Origin: Rheinheimera sp. A13L
GTDB taxonomy: Bacteria > Pseudomonadota > Gammaproteobacteria > Enterobacterales > Alteromonadaceae
DNA length: 64,000 bases
Assembly: GCF_000217935.1 (NCBI RefSeq)
Contig: NZ_AFHI01000023.1
Span: 62,001-126,000 of the forward strand
Direction: 5' to 3'
Of this stretch, positions 8,883 to 16,816 are shown piece by piece; positions within the stretch are counted from its first letter, which is position 1, and each line of letters opens with the position of its first letter. The notes under the pieces are model-generated. The model was not told the origin of the DNA. It searched no databases and saw only the letters and a list, made by a program, of their open reading frames with translations. The translations under genes and the position numbers were made by a program.

Positions 8883-11225
8883 TTATTGCGCCGGATGGCC
8901 TAAACCTTCGTGCATAGCGTTGAGGATATGGCCGTTGTCTGCATCCAGTTCCCAGGCAAAAATGCCGCCCAGTTGGTGCTGCAGCACATAGTTGCCTTTG
9001 GCTTGCACAGAACGTTTAGTGTCGAAGCTGATTAAAGTGCCTACTGCGGAATTCCAGACATAGCTGGCTTTGGCCGTGTCGTCCCACAGCAGACTAAAAC
9101 CATTGGCTCCGGTGCCATTGACGCCACCCATATAGTCGGCTTCGATTTTTTTATAGTCTTCGATACCTGCTTCCCAGCTACCGCTGATGCCAGCGCCGCC
9201 AGTGCCGGTAAACGGATTATTACCGCTGACGTTACTGACATTTTTCCAGCCGCGGCCATACATAGCTGCACCTAAGGTGATTTTGCCTGCAGGCACCTGA
9301 CGTGACAGTAAATGCTGTACTGCTTCGTCTGCACTAAAACCTGGCAATGGAGAGTTTGGATTGGGGTATAAAGTAGCCTGATGGCCTAACACACCGTTCC
9401 AGGCACCGTAATAGTCGTAGGTCATCAGGTTGATGTAGTCCATGTACGGATGAGCGGCTTCCCAGTCGACCAGTTGCAGTTTTTGTACACCACCACTCAT
9501 GGCTGCAGTGAGCTCATAAGTACGGCCTGTTTCCACACTTAACGCATCCAGCGCTTGCCGTAAGTCACGCATCAATAATGCAAAACCAGCACCGTCCTGG
9601 GGAGATCCCAAAGTAGGGTGGGCACCACCGCCGCCAGGGAATTCCCAGTCGATATCCACGCCATCAAAGAAGTCGTAGGTTTGGATCATATCGACAATGG
9701 ACTCTACAAAAGTGGCGCGGGCCTGAGCATTCACACCTATGGTGTACAGCGGATCAGACAAGGTCCAGCCACCGACTGAAGGTAAGATTTTCAGATTTGG
9801 ATGTGTTTTTTTCAGACGGTACAGCTCGGCAAAAATACCCCGTATCGGCTGATCCCAGGTGTCACCCGGGTAGGATTTTTCTAAAGCAGCAAATTTGTCA
9901 TGCACCACCACTGTGTAATCCGGTTTTCCGGCACATTGCGCCATTAACGCGCTGTACCCTTGTGGATTGGCATCATTCAGTGAGCTATTTGGGCCACAAA
10001 CCGGAATAAAACCATAAAACAGGTGGGTCAGGTTTTTGGCTGGAATATCAGCAACATGGTAATTGCGGCCATAAATGCCCCATTCAACAAAATAGCCACC
10101 CACCATTTTTCCTGTGCTGTTGCTGTGGGCTACATTGTTTTGTTTTAAAGGCTGAGGGTAGGCGCCTACATTGATATCAGTCCAGGGGTCAAAACCATCG
10201 TCGCCACCGCCAGTATCACCGCCACCTGCATTACCGCCGCTGACGATGATGGCTCTGCTGTCACTGTTGGTGCAATTTTTTATTGCGCCTTGCACGTTAC
10301 ACAACTGCACGACAAAGTTATAAGTTCCTGCTGTTGTGACTGTGCTTGAAGTACTGCCACTTTGTGCGCTTGAGCCGTTAGGCGTCAGGCTGGCGCTGTA
10401 AATCTGAGTGCCGTTTTGTAATAAATTCCACTCATTGCCGTTGGTTCCCCACCACATACTCCAACTGATAGGGATACTGACCTGACCGTTGCTTAAACTC
10501 AGGCTGGTTTCCTGCCAGTTTAGTGAAGGTTTAGCCGGAGCCGGGATTGAACCTGTATCACCGCCGCCTCCGGTATCACCGCCGCCTCCGGTATCACCGC
10601 CGCCTCCGGTATCACCGCCGCCTCCGGTATCACCGCCGCCTCCGGTATCACCGCCGCCTCCGGTATCACCGCCACCTCCGGTATCACCGCCACCTCCGGT
10701 ATCACCACCACCTCCGGTATCACCACCACCTCCGGTATCACCACCACCTCCGGTATCACCACCACCTCCGGTATCACCGCCAGCACCGGCAGCTACCTGA
10801 ATTAGCCGGGCGTCACTACTGGTACAACTTTGTTCGCTGCCTTCAAGGTTACAGAGCTGAACAATATACTCGTAGCTGCCAGCAGCTGAAACGGGCACAG
10901 TAAAACTACCATTTTGGGCGTTCTGGCCGTTTTTAGTCAGGGCTGCACTGTGAATTTGCACGCCGTTTTGGCTGAGGATCCACTGATTGCCATTTGTGCC
11001 CCACCAACTATCCCATTGAATAGGAATACTAATTTGTCCATTAACCAGGCTGACATTGCTTTCTTGCCATGCCAGTTGTGGTTTTGCAGGGGCTGCGGGA
11101 GCGGCTATAAGCTGTGTGCTGCAAAGCAGGGCTGCGGCCGCTGCAAAAGTCAAAGGTTGACGTAATCTGGTATTGAGCTGTTGTGCCCCGGCCTTTGCAG
11201 GATGCTGAATGAAGGTCGTTAACAT
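8883..11225 (-). CDS. chiA: ChiA-type GH18 chitinase with duplicated N-terminal domain
   Basis: The start chosen is ATG at 11225, preceded by GGAG at the right distance; a longer in-frame start at 11291 lacks this. The product is 780 residues. Order: signal-like N-terminus (about 1-50); a ChiA N-terminal-type domain (QLAWQESN...CNLEGSEQSC); a linker of 12 TGGGGD repeats; a second copy of the N-terminal domain (SLNWQETS...CNVQGAIKNC); a short Gly/Asp linker; and a GH18 domain closely resembling Serratia ChiA (GKMVGGYFVEWGIYGRNY, ILPSVGGWTLSDP, FDGVDIDWEFPGG with catalytic Glu528). It is secreted and degrades chitin, probably processively like ChiA. There is no CBM5, unlike its two neighbours. 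Confidence 0.94.
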   Translation of the reverse strand: MLTTFIQHPAKAGAQQLNTRLRQPLTFAAAAALLCSTQLIAAPAAPAKPQLAWQESNVSLVNGQISIPIQWDSWWGTNGNQWILSQNGVQIHSAALTKNGQNAQNGSFTVPVSAAGSYEYIVQLCNLEGSEQSCTSSDARLIQVAAGAGGDTGGGGDTGGGGDTGGGGDTGGGGDTGGGGDTGGGGDTGGGGDTGGGGDTGGGGDTGGGGDTGGGGDTGGGGDTGSIPAPAKPSLNWQETSLSLSNGQVSIPISWSMWWGTNGNEWNLLQNGTQIYSASLTPNGSSAQSGSTSSTVTTAGTYNFVVQLCNVQGAIKNCTNSDSRAIIVSGGNAGGGDTGGGDDGFDPWTDINVGAYPQPLKQNNVAHSNSTGKMVGGYFVEWGIYGRNYHVADIPAKNLTHLFYGFIPVCGPNSSLNDANPQGYSALMAQCAGKPDYTVVVHDKFAALEKSYPGDTWDQPIRGIFAELYRLKKTHPNLKILPSVGGWTLSDPLYTIGVNAQARATFVESIVDMIQTYDFFDGVDIDWEFPGGGGAHPTLGSPQDGAGFALLMRDLRQALDALSVETGRTYELTAAMSGGVQKLQLVDWEAAHPYMDYINLMTYDYYGAWNGVLGHQATLYPNPNSPLPGFSADEAVQHLLSRQVPAGKITLGAAMYGRGWKNVSNVSGNNPFTGTGGAGISGSWEAGIEDYKKIEADYMGGVNGTGANGFSLLWDDTAKASYVWNSAVGTLISFDTKRSVQAKGNYVLQHQLGGIFAWELDADNGHILNAMHEGLGHPAQ
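10561..10776 (-). repeat. 12 x 18-bp coding minisatellite in the chiA linker
   Basis: Twelve 18-bp units in perfect register encode TGGGGD on the minus strand. On the plus strand, units 1-6 begin CCGCCG, units 7-8 CCGCCA and units 9-12 CCACCA; the rest of every unit (CCTCCGGTATCA) is identical. The blocks of identical variants indicate expansion by slippage or unequal exchange. The 18-bp period keeps the frame, so copy-number change only alters linker length. Confidence 0.95.
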
Positions 11226-11341
11226 GGTTTCTCCGGTCTTTTTGTTTATAGCAATAGTTTGCTTGTGTATGCCGATGCAGACACTGACCACGGACCATCC
11301 TTCTCCCAGTGCGTTACCAGCGCATTAAAAATTAGCTCAAA

Positions 11342-11355
11342 TGACACCGCTGTCA
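11342..11355. promoter_or_regulatory. NagR-like operator palindrome upstream of chiA
   Basis: TGACACCGCTGTCA has perfect 5-bp arms TGACA/TGTCA around CCGC and is flanked by AA on the left and AATT on the right. This resembles the site described for the LacI-family GlcNAc regulator NagR of Alteromonadales (recalled, not looked up). It lies about 115 bp before the chiA start, suitable for control of chitinase expression. No nagR gene is in the window. Confidence 0.5.
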
Positions 11356-11533
11356 ATTAATGATCATTTCTCTTTGATGATAAATTTATGATAATTTGGT
11401 TATATATGAGCATGTGTATGAATAGTAAAGATAAAAAACATAAAGTTTTTATTCACATAAATGACAGCGATAGACAATAATTTTGTCGTTTTTATCTTTT
11501 TGGATGGTTTATAGGAAATATTGTCGATAGATG

Positions 11534-11585
11534 TTGTGCCGCCGCCTCATCGTTTTTTACCAAAAACCATGAGGCGGCGGCACAA
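11534..11585. repeat. Perfect 17-bp inverted repeat, extended hairpin
   Basis: TTGTGCCGCCGCCTCAT (11534-11550) and ATGAGGCGGCGGCACAA (11569-11585) are exact reverse complements. The 18-nt centre can add a further 6-bp GTTTTT/AAAAAC stem beyond one C-C mismatch, leaving the loop TACC. It lies between divergent genes, so it is not an ordinary gene-end terminator, and no T-run follows on the plus strand. Confidence 0.9.
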
Positions 11586-11696
11586 AGCTGACTCAGTCTG
11601 GAGTATGATAGTGCGGGTTAAATAGATTCAGATCTCAGACCAAACAGGTCCAAAACAGAACCAACACAACACTAAAAAAATAGAAGGAACAAGAGG

Positions 11697-13412
11697 ATGC
11701 ACCCCAACAAAATTATGCTGGCATTAAGCCTTGGTGGCGCTCTGGCGTTGACCGCCTGTAAACCTGCTGAAGAGGCTGCACAAACAGAACCACAAAAGAC
11801 AACTGCAGTGGCTGAACACTCTGTAGCCTCAGCATCTGAAAACACTGCCAGCTTATTGGTGCCTGGTTTTGAAAAGCGTTTAGATATCTATCGTACTGTA
11901 GATTTAACCGCTGATCTGTCCGCTGTATCAGCACAACATAAACAGATGCTGTCCAAATTGATTGATGCCTCAGAAATTATGGATCAGTTGTTCTGGAAGC
12001 AGGCTTTTTCAGAAGATAAACAAAGCTTTTTAGGCAAAATAACTGATGCCAAAACCAAAGCTTTTGCCGATGTAAACTATGGCCCATGGGACAGATTACA
12101 AGGAAATCAGGCTTTTTTAACAGATTATCCGGCTAAGCCTTTGGGCGCTCAATTTTACCCATCTGATATGACCAAAGAAGAGTTTGAACAAACTGATTTT
12201 GCCGATAAAGCAGGTCTGTACTCCATGGTACAGCGGGACAAAGAGGGGAAGTTAGTAGCAGTACCTTATTCGCAGCTCTACAAAACGGAACTGACAGCTG
12301 CAGCCGTTTTATTAAAAGAAGCTGCGGCTTTATCGGAAGATAAAGACTTTGCCAATTACCTGACCATGCGTGCTGAAGCCTTTTTAACAGACAATTACCA
12401 GCCGTCCGATTTTGCCTGGATGGCCATGAAAACCAACCCTGTGGATCTGGTGATAGGCCCTATTGAAACTTATGAAGATCAGTTGTTTGGTTACCGTGCT
12501 GCTTTTGAATCTTATGTGTTGCTCAAAGATTTAGCCTGGAGTGAGCGTTTAGCCAAATACGCAGCCACCTTGCCAGCTTTGCAAAAAGGTCTGCCAGTGC
12601 CTGAGCAATATAAAACTGAAAGCCCGGGCTCAGATGCGGACTTAAATGCCTATGACGTGATTTATTACGCGGGTCACTCCAACTCAGGTGGCAAAACCAT
12701 TGCCATTAACCTGCCAAACGACGAGCAGGTACAGCTGGAAAAAGGCACCAGACGTTTACAGTTAAAAAATGCGATGCAAGCCAAATTTGAGCACATTATG
12801 TTGCCAATAGCGGATGTGCTGATCGCCCCGTCACAGCGCCAGCACATCACTTTTGATGCCTTTTTTAATAATGTGATGTTCCACGAAGTGGCGCATGGTT
12901 TAGGTATTAAAAACACCATCAATGATAAGGGGACAGTGCGTCAGAGCTTAAAGGAGTTTGCAGGCGGACTGGAAGAAGGCAAAGCCGATATTTTAGGTTT
13001 GTATATGATTTCCCAGTTGTCAGAGCAAGGCTTATTGCCTGATGCCAAAATGGAAGATTTTTACACCACTTTTATGGCTGGTATTTTCCGCTCTGTGCGT
13101 TTTGGCGCTTCAAGCGCGCATGGTAAAGCCAATATGGTGTGTTTTAACTATTTTGCTGAGCAGGGCGCTTTTGTCCGTAACGACGACGGCACTTATCAGG
13201 TCGATTTTGTCAAAATGAAACAAGCCATGACCTCGTTATCCCAACTGATCCTGACGTTGCAGGGCGATGGTAACTACGAAGGCGTGGCGTCATTAATGGC
13301 CGACAAAGGTGTGATCAAAGCTCAACTGGCGGATGATTTAGCCCGTTTAACCAGCGCCAATATTCCGGTGGATATTATCTTTAATCAGGGTAAAGGCGTA
13401 TTGGGTTTGTAA
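11697..13412 (+). CDS. Lipoprotein zinc peptidase, M49 (dipeptidyl peptidase III)-like
   Basis: This 571-residue protein begins with a lipoprotein signal (LALSLGGALALTAC, lipidated Cys at about 21) followed by a Glu/Thr-rich linker. The zinc site is FHEVAHGLG (His396, Glu397, His400), and a second conserved segment GGLEEGKADILGLY supplies Glu426/427, matching the M49 E-E-x-x-A-[ED] motif. Classical DPP III has HExxxH; here the spacing is HExxH, so this is a divergent branch. It probably removes dipeptides from peptides in the periplasm or at the membrane. It is the first gene of its strand after the divergent chitinase promoter region and is likely monocistronic. Confidence 0.75.
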   Translation: MHPNKIMLALSLGGALALTACKPAEEAAQTEPQKTTAVAEHSVASASENTASLLVPGFEKRLDIYRTVDLTADLSAVSAQHKQMLSKLIDASEIMDQLFWKQAFSEDKQSFLGKITDAKTKAFADVNYGPWDRLQGNQAFLTDYPAKPLGAQFYPSDMTKEEFEQTDFADKAGLYSMVQRDKEGKLVAVPYSQLYKTELTAAAVLLKEAAALSEDKDFANYLTMRAEAFLTDNYQPSDFAWMAMKTNPVDLVIGPIETYEDQLFGYRAAFESYVLLKDLAWSERLAKYAATLPALQKGLPVPEQYKTESPGSDADLNAYDVIYYAGHSNSGGKTIAINLPNDEQVQLEKGTRRLQLKNAMQAKFEHIMLPIADVLIAPSQRQHITFDAFFNNVMFHEVAHGLGIKNTINDKGTVRQSLKEFAGGLEEGKADILGLYMISQLSEQGLLPDAKMEDFYTTFMAGIFRSVRFGASSAHGKANMVCFNYFAEQGAFVRNDDGTYQVDFVKMKQAMTSLSQLILTLQGDGNYEGVASLMADKGVIKAQLADDLARLTSANIPVDIIFNQGKGVLGL

Positions 13413-13737
13413 GTGAGTGGGTCAGAGCTGCTCTTTGTAGTTTGCTCTGACCCGTTGAAGTATGTGCAACGAAAAGTATAAAAAATCCTTAATTTGATGG
13501 AGTATTGCAGTCAATTTACATAAACAATAATCCTCTAATTAGCCATCTATCCTGCTGAGCTCCCCATTTATCCCGTTTTTCCGCTGCAAATTTGGCCTGA
13601 GCTTGGTGCTGCGTTACCCTATAAAAGCGTTATATGCCCAAAGTAATGGTTGTCGCAGACAGGCAACAACGGCTTAGTCGACACAGCGGCTTCTGGTACT
13701 TGGGTATTTCTTCTCACTACTTACCAAAGGTTATTCA
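13413..13737. other. Intergenic region before the porin gene
   Basis: These 325 bases start with a terminator-like hairpin (13419-13453). Near the right end ATGCCCAAAGTAAT (about 13634) and TACTTGGGTAT (about 13698) form an imperfect inverted repeat spanning about 75 bp, possibly a decayed palindromic repeat. A plus-strand frame from 13634 runs into the porin out of frame and has no coding character. No clear promoter was identified. Confidence 0.45.
13419..13453 (+). terminator. Hairpin downstream of the M49 peptidase gene
   Basis: GGGTCAGAGC (13419-13428) is perfectly complementary to GCTCTGACCC (13444-13453), loop 15 nt, starting 6 nt after the stop codon. There is no strong U-tract after it, so termination efficiency is uncertain. 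Confidence 0.6.
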
Positions 13738-15024
13738 ATGGTCAAGCCCACACTTCTGGCTCTGTCTATCGCAGCGGCCTGTCCTTCTATTGTGTATGCA
13801 ACTGATACTTTACACAGCGCAGAGCAGCAGGATTTAGCTACGCAGCTACAACAACTTAAACTTCAGGTCGAGGCTTTGGAAAGCCGCCTGGCGCAAGCTT
13901 CTGAAACAGAAGCTGAACGCGAAAGCATCAAGGAAACCGCTGCTGCAGAGCAACAGAAATCAGCTGATGGTATAGAGATTGGCGGTGCTGTACGGACAAA
14001 CTTCAGTCATACCTCTTATGATGAGGGCAATAAAAATCGTGGTGGTGATTTTGATTTTGACCTGCTGCGGCTGGATTTTCGCGGCACAGTAGGGGATGTC
14101 AGCTTAAATGCTGAAATTCGTTTTTTTGACTATATGACGGCGGTAAAAAAGGCTTATGTTGCTTATCAGTTGGATGAGCTGTGGCAAGCCCAATTGGGTA
14201 TTACTCAGGTGCCTTTTGGCAACTGGCCTTACAACTCAAATAACTACTTCTTCAGCAGTAACTATTACCTGGGTTTAGAAGATGACCACGATTTGGGCTT
14301 GCTGTTTAAACGGCAGATTTCTGATCAGTGGCAGTTGGATATCGGCTTTTTCAAAAACGATGAACTCGGTGGCATAGATGGTTATGTCTCAGATAAAACC
14401 GACCGCTATTCCTACGATATAGTCGGCGCTCGTGGTGCGACCGAAGATATTTACGGCGAGCCTATTCAGGCGTTGGCTGAAACCAATACTTTTGTCAGCC
14501 GTTTTGGTTATCACCTGACAGAGGGCCAGTTAACAACTGAACTTGGTTTTTCTGCGCTCTCCGGCAAGTTGCACGATGGTGTGCATAACGCCGGCGATTA
14601 TCAGGCTTTTGCTTTGCATCTGAACAGCCGTTATCAGCGCTGGCAGTTGCAACTGCAACATAGCCAGTATCATTATGATTTGGATGGTATAGAGCGTATC
14701 GCTGTAGGGGCTTATGGTTTTTATGACTCCATCGCTGCAGAAGCAAAATCAGCCACAGTCAACCTGGCCTACGATTTGCCAGTGCAATGGGGTCCTGTTA
14801 CTGATTTGCAGTTTTATAACAACTACAGTCTGGTCTATGACAAATCTGATCAAAGCCGCAGCACACTGATGAATGTGACAGGTTTTTCTATTGCAGCAGG
14901 TTCACTTTTTACCTACGTGGATTATGTGCATGCCCGTAACCAGCCTTTTGTCGGTGGCAGTATGGCCGGAGACAGCAGTGACGAGGAGCAACGCTTTAAT
15001 ATCAATATTGGCTATTACTTTTAG
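13738..15024 (+). CDS. Outer-membrane porin with N-terminal coiled coil
   Basis: 428 residues: a signal peptide (cleavage about ...SIVYA/TDT), then a Glu/Gln-rich heptad-like stretch (about 25-75, QQDLATQLQQLKLQVEAL) typical of trimeric porins with an N-terminal coiled coil. A long region of amphipathic beta strands follows, ending in FNINIGYYF with the terminal Phe. It most resembles the phosphate/pyrophosphate-selective OprO/OprP-type porin superfamily, though the substrate cannot be read from sequence. The BCCT transporter gene follows by about 100 bp on the same strand, so the porin may supply the same zwitterionic solutes. Confidence 0.75.
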   Translation: MVKPTLLALSIAAACPSIVYATDTLHSAEQQDLATQLQQLKLQVEALESRLAQASETEAERESIKETAAAEQQKSADGIEIGGAVRTNFSHTSYDEGNKNRGGDFDFDLLRLDFRGTVGDVSLNAEIRFFDYMTAVKKAYVAYQLDELWQAQLGITQVPFGNWPYNSNNYFFSSNYYLGLEDDHDLGLLFKRQISDQWQLDIGFFKNDELGGIDGYVSDKTDRYSYDIVGARGATEDIYGEPIQALAETNTFVSRFGYHLTEGQLTTELGFSALSGKLHDGVHNAGDYQAFALHLNSRYQRWQLQLQHSQYHYDLDGIERIAVGAYGFYDSIAAEAKSATVNLAYDLPVQWGPVTDLQFYNNYSLVYDKSDQSRSTLMNVTGFSIAAGSLFTYVDYVHARNQPFVGGSMAGDSSDEEQRFNINIGYYF

Positions 15025-15126
15025 CCGGTCTTTTTTTGCGACATTTTTAACCGCGTGATCCGCACTAACTGGTCAATCAGGCTGGTGACCCGTGTAGGCG
15101 CACACTAAAACTACAGCAGGTACAGA

Positions 15127-16755
15127 ATGAACGAACAAAAAGATCCGATGATCCCTGATGGCAGGGTCAATGCTATCGACACCGACTACCAGGTGGGGCA
15201 AGACAATATTCTGGTGAAACTTGGCCCTTTTGGCCTGGATATCCATAACAGGGTGTTTCTGATCTCAGGCTTGAGTATTGTGGCTTTTGTGATTATTACC
15301 CTGGTATTTCAAAGTCAGGCTGCGCCGGTGTTTTCCGCTATGCGTGGCTGGCTGACCAGCAATCTGGACTGGTTTTTTATCAGCGTGGCCAATATTTTTG
15401 TGCTGCTATGTTTGGTGTTGATTGTATCGCCTCTGGGTAAAGTGCGACTGGGCGGCACAGAAGCAACTCCTGATTACAGCTATTTGGGCTGGTTTTCGAT
15501 GTTATTTGCTGCTGGTATGGGCATAGGGCTGATGTTTTATGGCGTGTCCGAGCCTTTATCGCATTTCAGCAGCGCTTTAAGCGGGCCAGTACTGGAAAAT
15601 GGCGTTCGTACTGACTGGGCACCACTGGCTGGAGCTGCAGGCGATCCGGTTGAAGCTGCACGATTAGGCATGGCGGCCACTATTTATCACTGGGCGCTGC
15701 ATCCATGGGCTATTTACGCCATTTTAGCGCTGGGGCTGGCGCTGTTTTCCTTTAACAAAGGTTTGCCACTCACCATCAGGTCAGTTTTTTATCCATTATT
15801 AGGAGAGCGGGTGTGGGGCTGGCCAGGGCATTGCATTGATATTCTGGCGGTGTTTGCCACCTTGTTTGGTCTGGCGACCTCACTTGGGCTGGGATCTGCT
15901 CAGGCCGCAGCCGGTTTGCATCTGCTATTTGGAGTGCCTGAAGGCCTGACAACCCAAGTGGTGCTGGTGGTGGTGATCACCCTTATTGCTCTGGTTTCCG
16001 TGGTGGCAGGGCTTGATGCTGGAGTAAAACGTTTATCTGAAATCAATATGGTGCTGGCGGCGGCGCTGTTGCTCTCTGTGATTGTGCTTGGACCAACGCT
16101 GGTGATCCTAAGTGGTGTGCTGGATAACCTGGGGGCTTATTTGCAGTATTTGCCTGCTCTTGCCAATCCGGTTGGGCGCGAAGACAGCAATTTTCTGCAG
16201 GGCTGGACAGCCTTTTATTGGGCCTGGTGGATTAGCTGGTCACCTTTTGTTGGCATGTTTATAGCTCGTGTATCCAGAGGCCGTACTGTGCGCGAGTTTT
16301 TAATTTCAGTGCTGCTGGTACCTTCCTTAGCTTGTGTATTATGGATGACCGTCTTTGGTTCTACAGCTATTCATCAACTGGTACAAGACAGTTATCAGGC
16401 CGCGGTCTCTGCAGCATTGCCACTGCAGTTATTTCAAATGCTGCAGGCTTTACCACTGGCCAATATCACCTCCTTTATTGCCATAGTGCTGGTGGTGGTG
16501 TTTTTTGTCACCTCTTCGGATTCTGGCTCACTGGTGATAGATACCATAGCGGCTGGAGGTAAAGTGAATGTGCCTGTGGCGCAGCGGGTGTTTTGGTGTA
16601 CGTTCGAAGGTTTGGTTGCTATAGCGCTGGTGCTGGGTGGGGGGCTGGTGGCATTGCAGGCCATGGCAGTCTCGACAGGTTTTCCTTTTGCCCTGGTGTT
16701 ATTAGCCTCTTGTGTGTCTGTGGTGATAGGGCTGAGATCTGAGCCCCGTAGTTAA
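15127..16755 (+). CDS. BCCT-family betaine/carnitine/choline transporter
   Basis: A 542-residue inner-membrane protein with about twelve hydrophobic helices. It carries family signatures: FAAGMGIGLMFYGVSEPLSHF, the WALHPWAIYA segment, and FYWAWWISWSPFVGMFIAR, the aromatic region that forms the betaine-binding box. BCCT carriers take up trimethylammonium compounds using Na+ or H+ for osmoprotection or catabolism. The C-terminal tail is short, unlike the long osmosensing tail of BetP, so osmotic regulation through the tail is unlikely. No betaine catabolic genes are nearby. The upstream porin may be functionally linked. Confidence 0.92.
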   Translation: MNEQKDPMIPDGRVNAIDTDYQVGQDNILVKLGPFGLDIHNRVFLISGLSIVAFVIITLVFQSQAAPVFSAMRGWLTSNLDWFFISVANIFVLLCLVLIVSPLGKVRLGGTEATPDYSYLGWFSMLFAAGMGIGLMFYGVSEPLSHFSSALSGPVLENGVRTDWAPLAGAAGDPVEAARLGMAATIYHWALHPWAIYAILALGLALFSFNKGLPLTIRSVFYPLLGERVWGWPGHCIDILAVFATLFGLATSLGLGSAQAAAGLHLLFGVPEGLTTQVVLVVVITLIALVSVVAGLDAGVKRLSEINMVLAAALLLSVIVLGPTLVILSGVLDNLGAYLQYLPALANPVGREDSNFLQGWTAFYWAWWISWSPFVGMFIARVSRGRTVREFLISVLLVPSLACVLWMTVFGSTAIHQLVQDSYQAAVSAALPLQLFQMLQALPLANITSFIAIVLVVVFFVTSSDSGSLVIDTIAAGGKVNVPVAQRVFWCTFEGLVAIALVLGGGLVALQAMAVSTGFPFALVLLASCVSVVIGLRSEPRS

Positions 16756-16768
16756 CCGCAGTATGCTG

Positions 16769-16797
16769 AAAGTGGGAGGAGGTTACTCCTCCGCTTT
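16769..16797 (+). terminator. Intrinsic terminator after the BCCT gene
   Basis: GGAGGAG (16775-16781) pairs with CTCCTCC (16786-16792) around GTTA. The outer AAAG/CTTT extends the stem, giving a short T-rich end. It separates the transporter from the cNMP/CBS gene starting at 16817. Confidence 0.65.
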
Positions 16798-16816
16798 TCA
16801 TGGATAAGGCAAGCGA

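Larger units (their letters stand above)
11226..11696. other. Divergent intergenic region between chiA and the M49 peptidase gene
   Basis: These 471 bases are AT-rich near the middle (11390-11460). They hold a NagR-like palindrome (11342-11355), a degenerate second copy (TGACAGCGATAGACA, 11462-11476) and a long perfect hairpin (11534-11585), each listed separately. TATGAT at 11604-11609 is a possible -10 for the plus-strand gene, without a good -35. I see no ORF worth calling here. Confidence 0.6.

Noticed and set aside
10561..10776. Regular repeat array that might suggest a CRISPR
   Set aside because: Units are 18 bp, directly adjacent with no spacers, and lie in frame inside a coding linker.
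10489..10903. Long plus-strand and minus-strand frames of Pro/Ser, Arg/His and Val/Pro/Glu repeats over the chiA linker
   Set aside because: They are mechanical products of the 18-bp repeat being open in several frames; the real frame is chiA TGGGGD.
13634..13837. 67-codon plus-strand frame upstream of the porin
   Set aside because: It overlaps the porin start out of frame and shows no homology-like motifs or SD.
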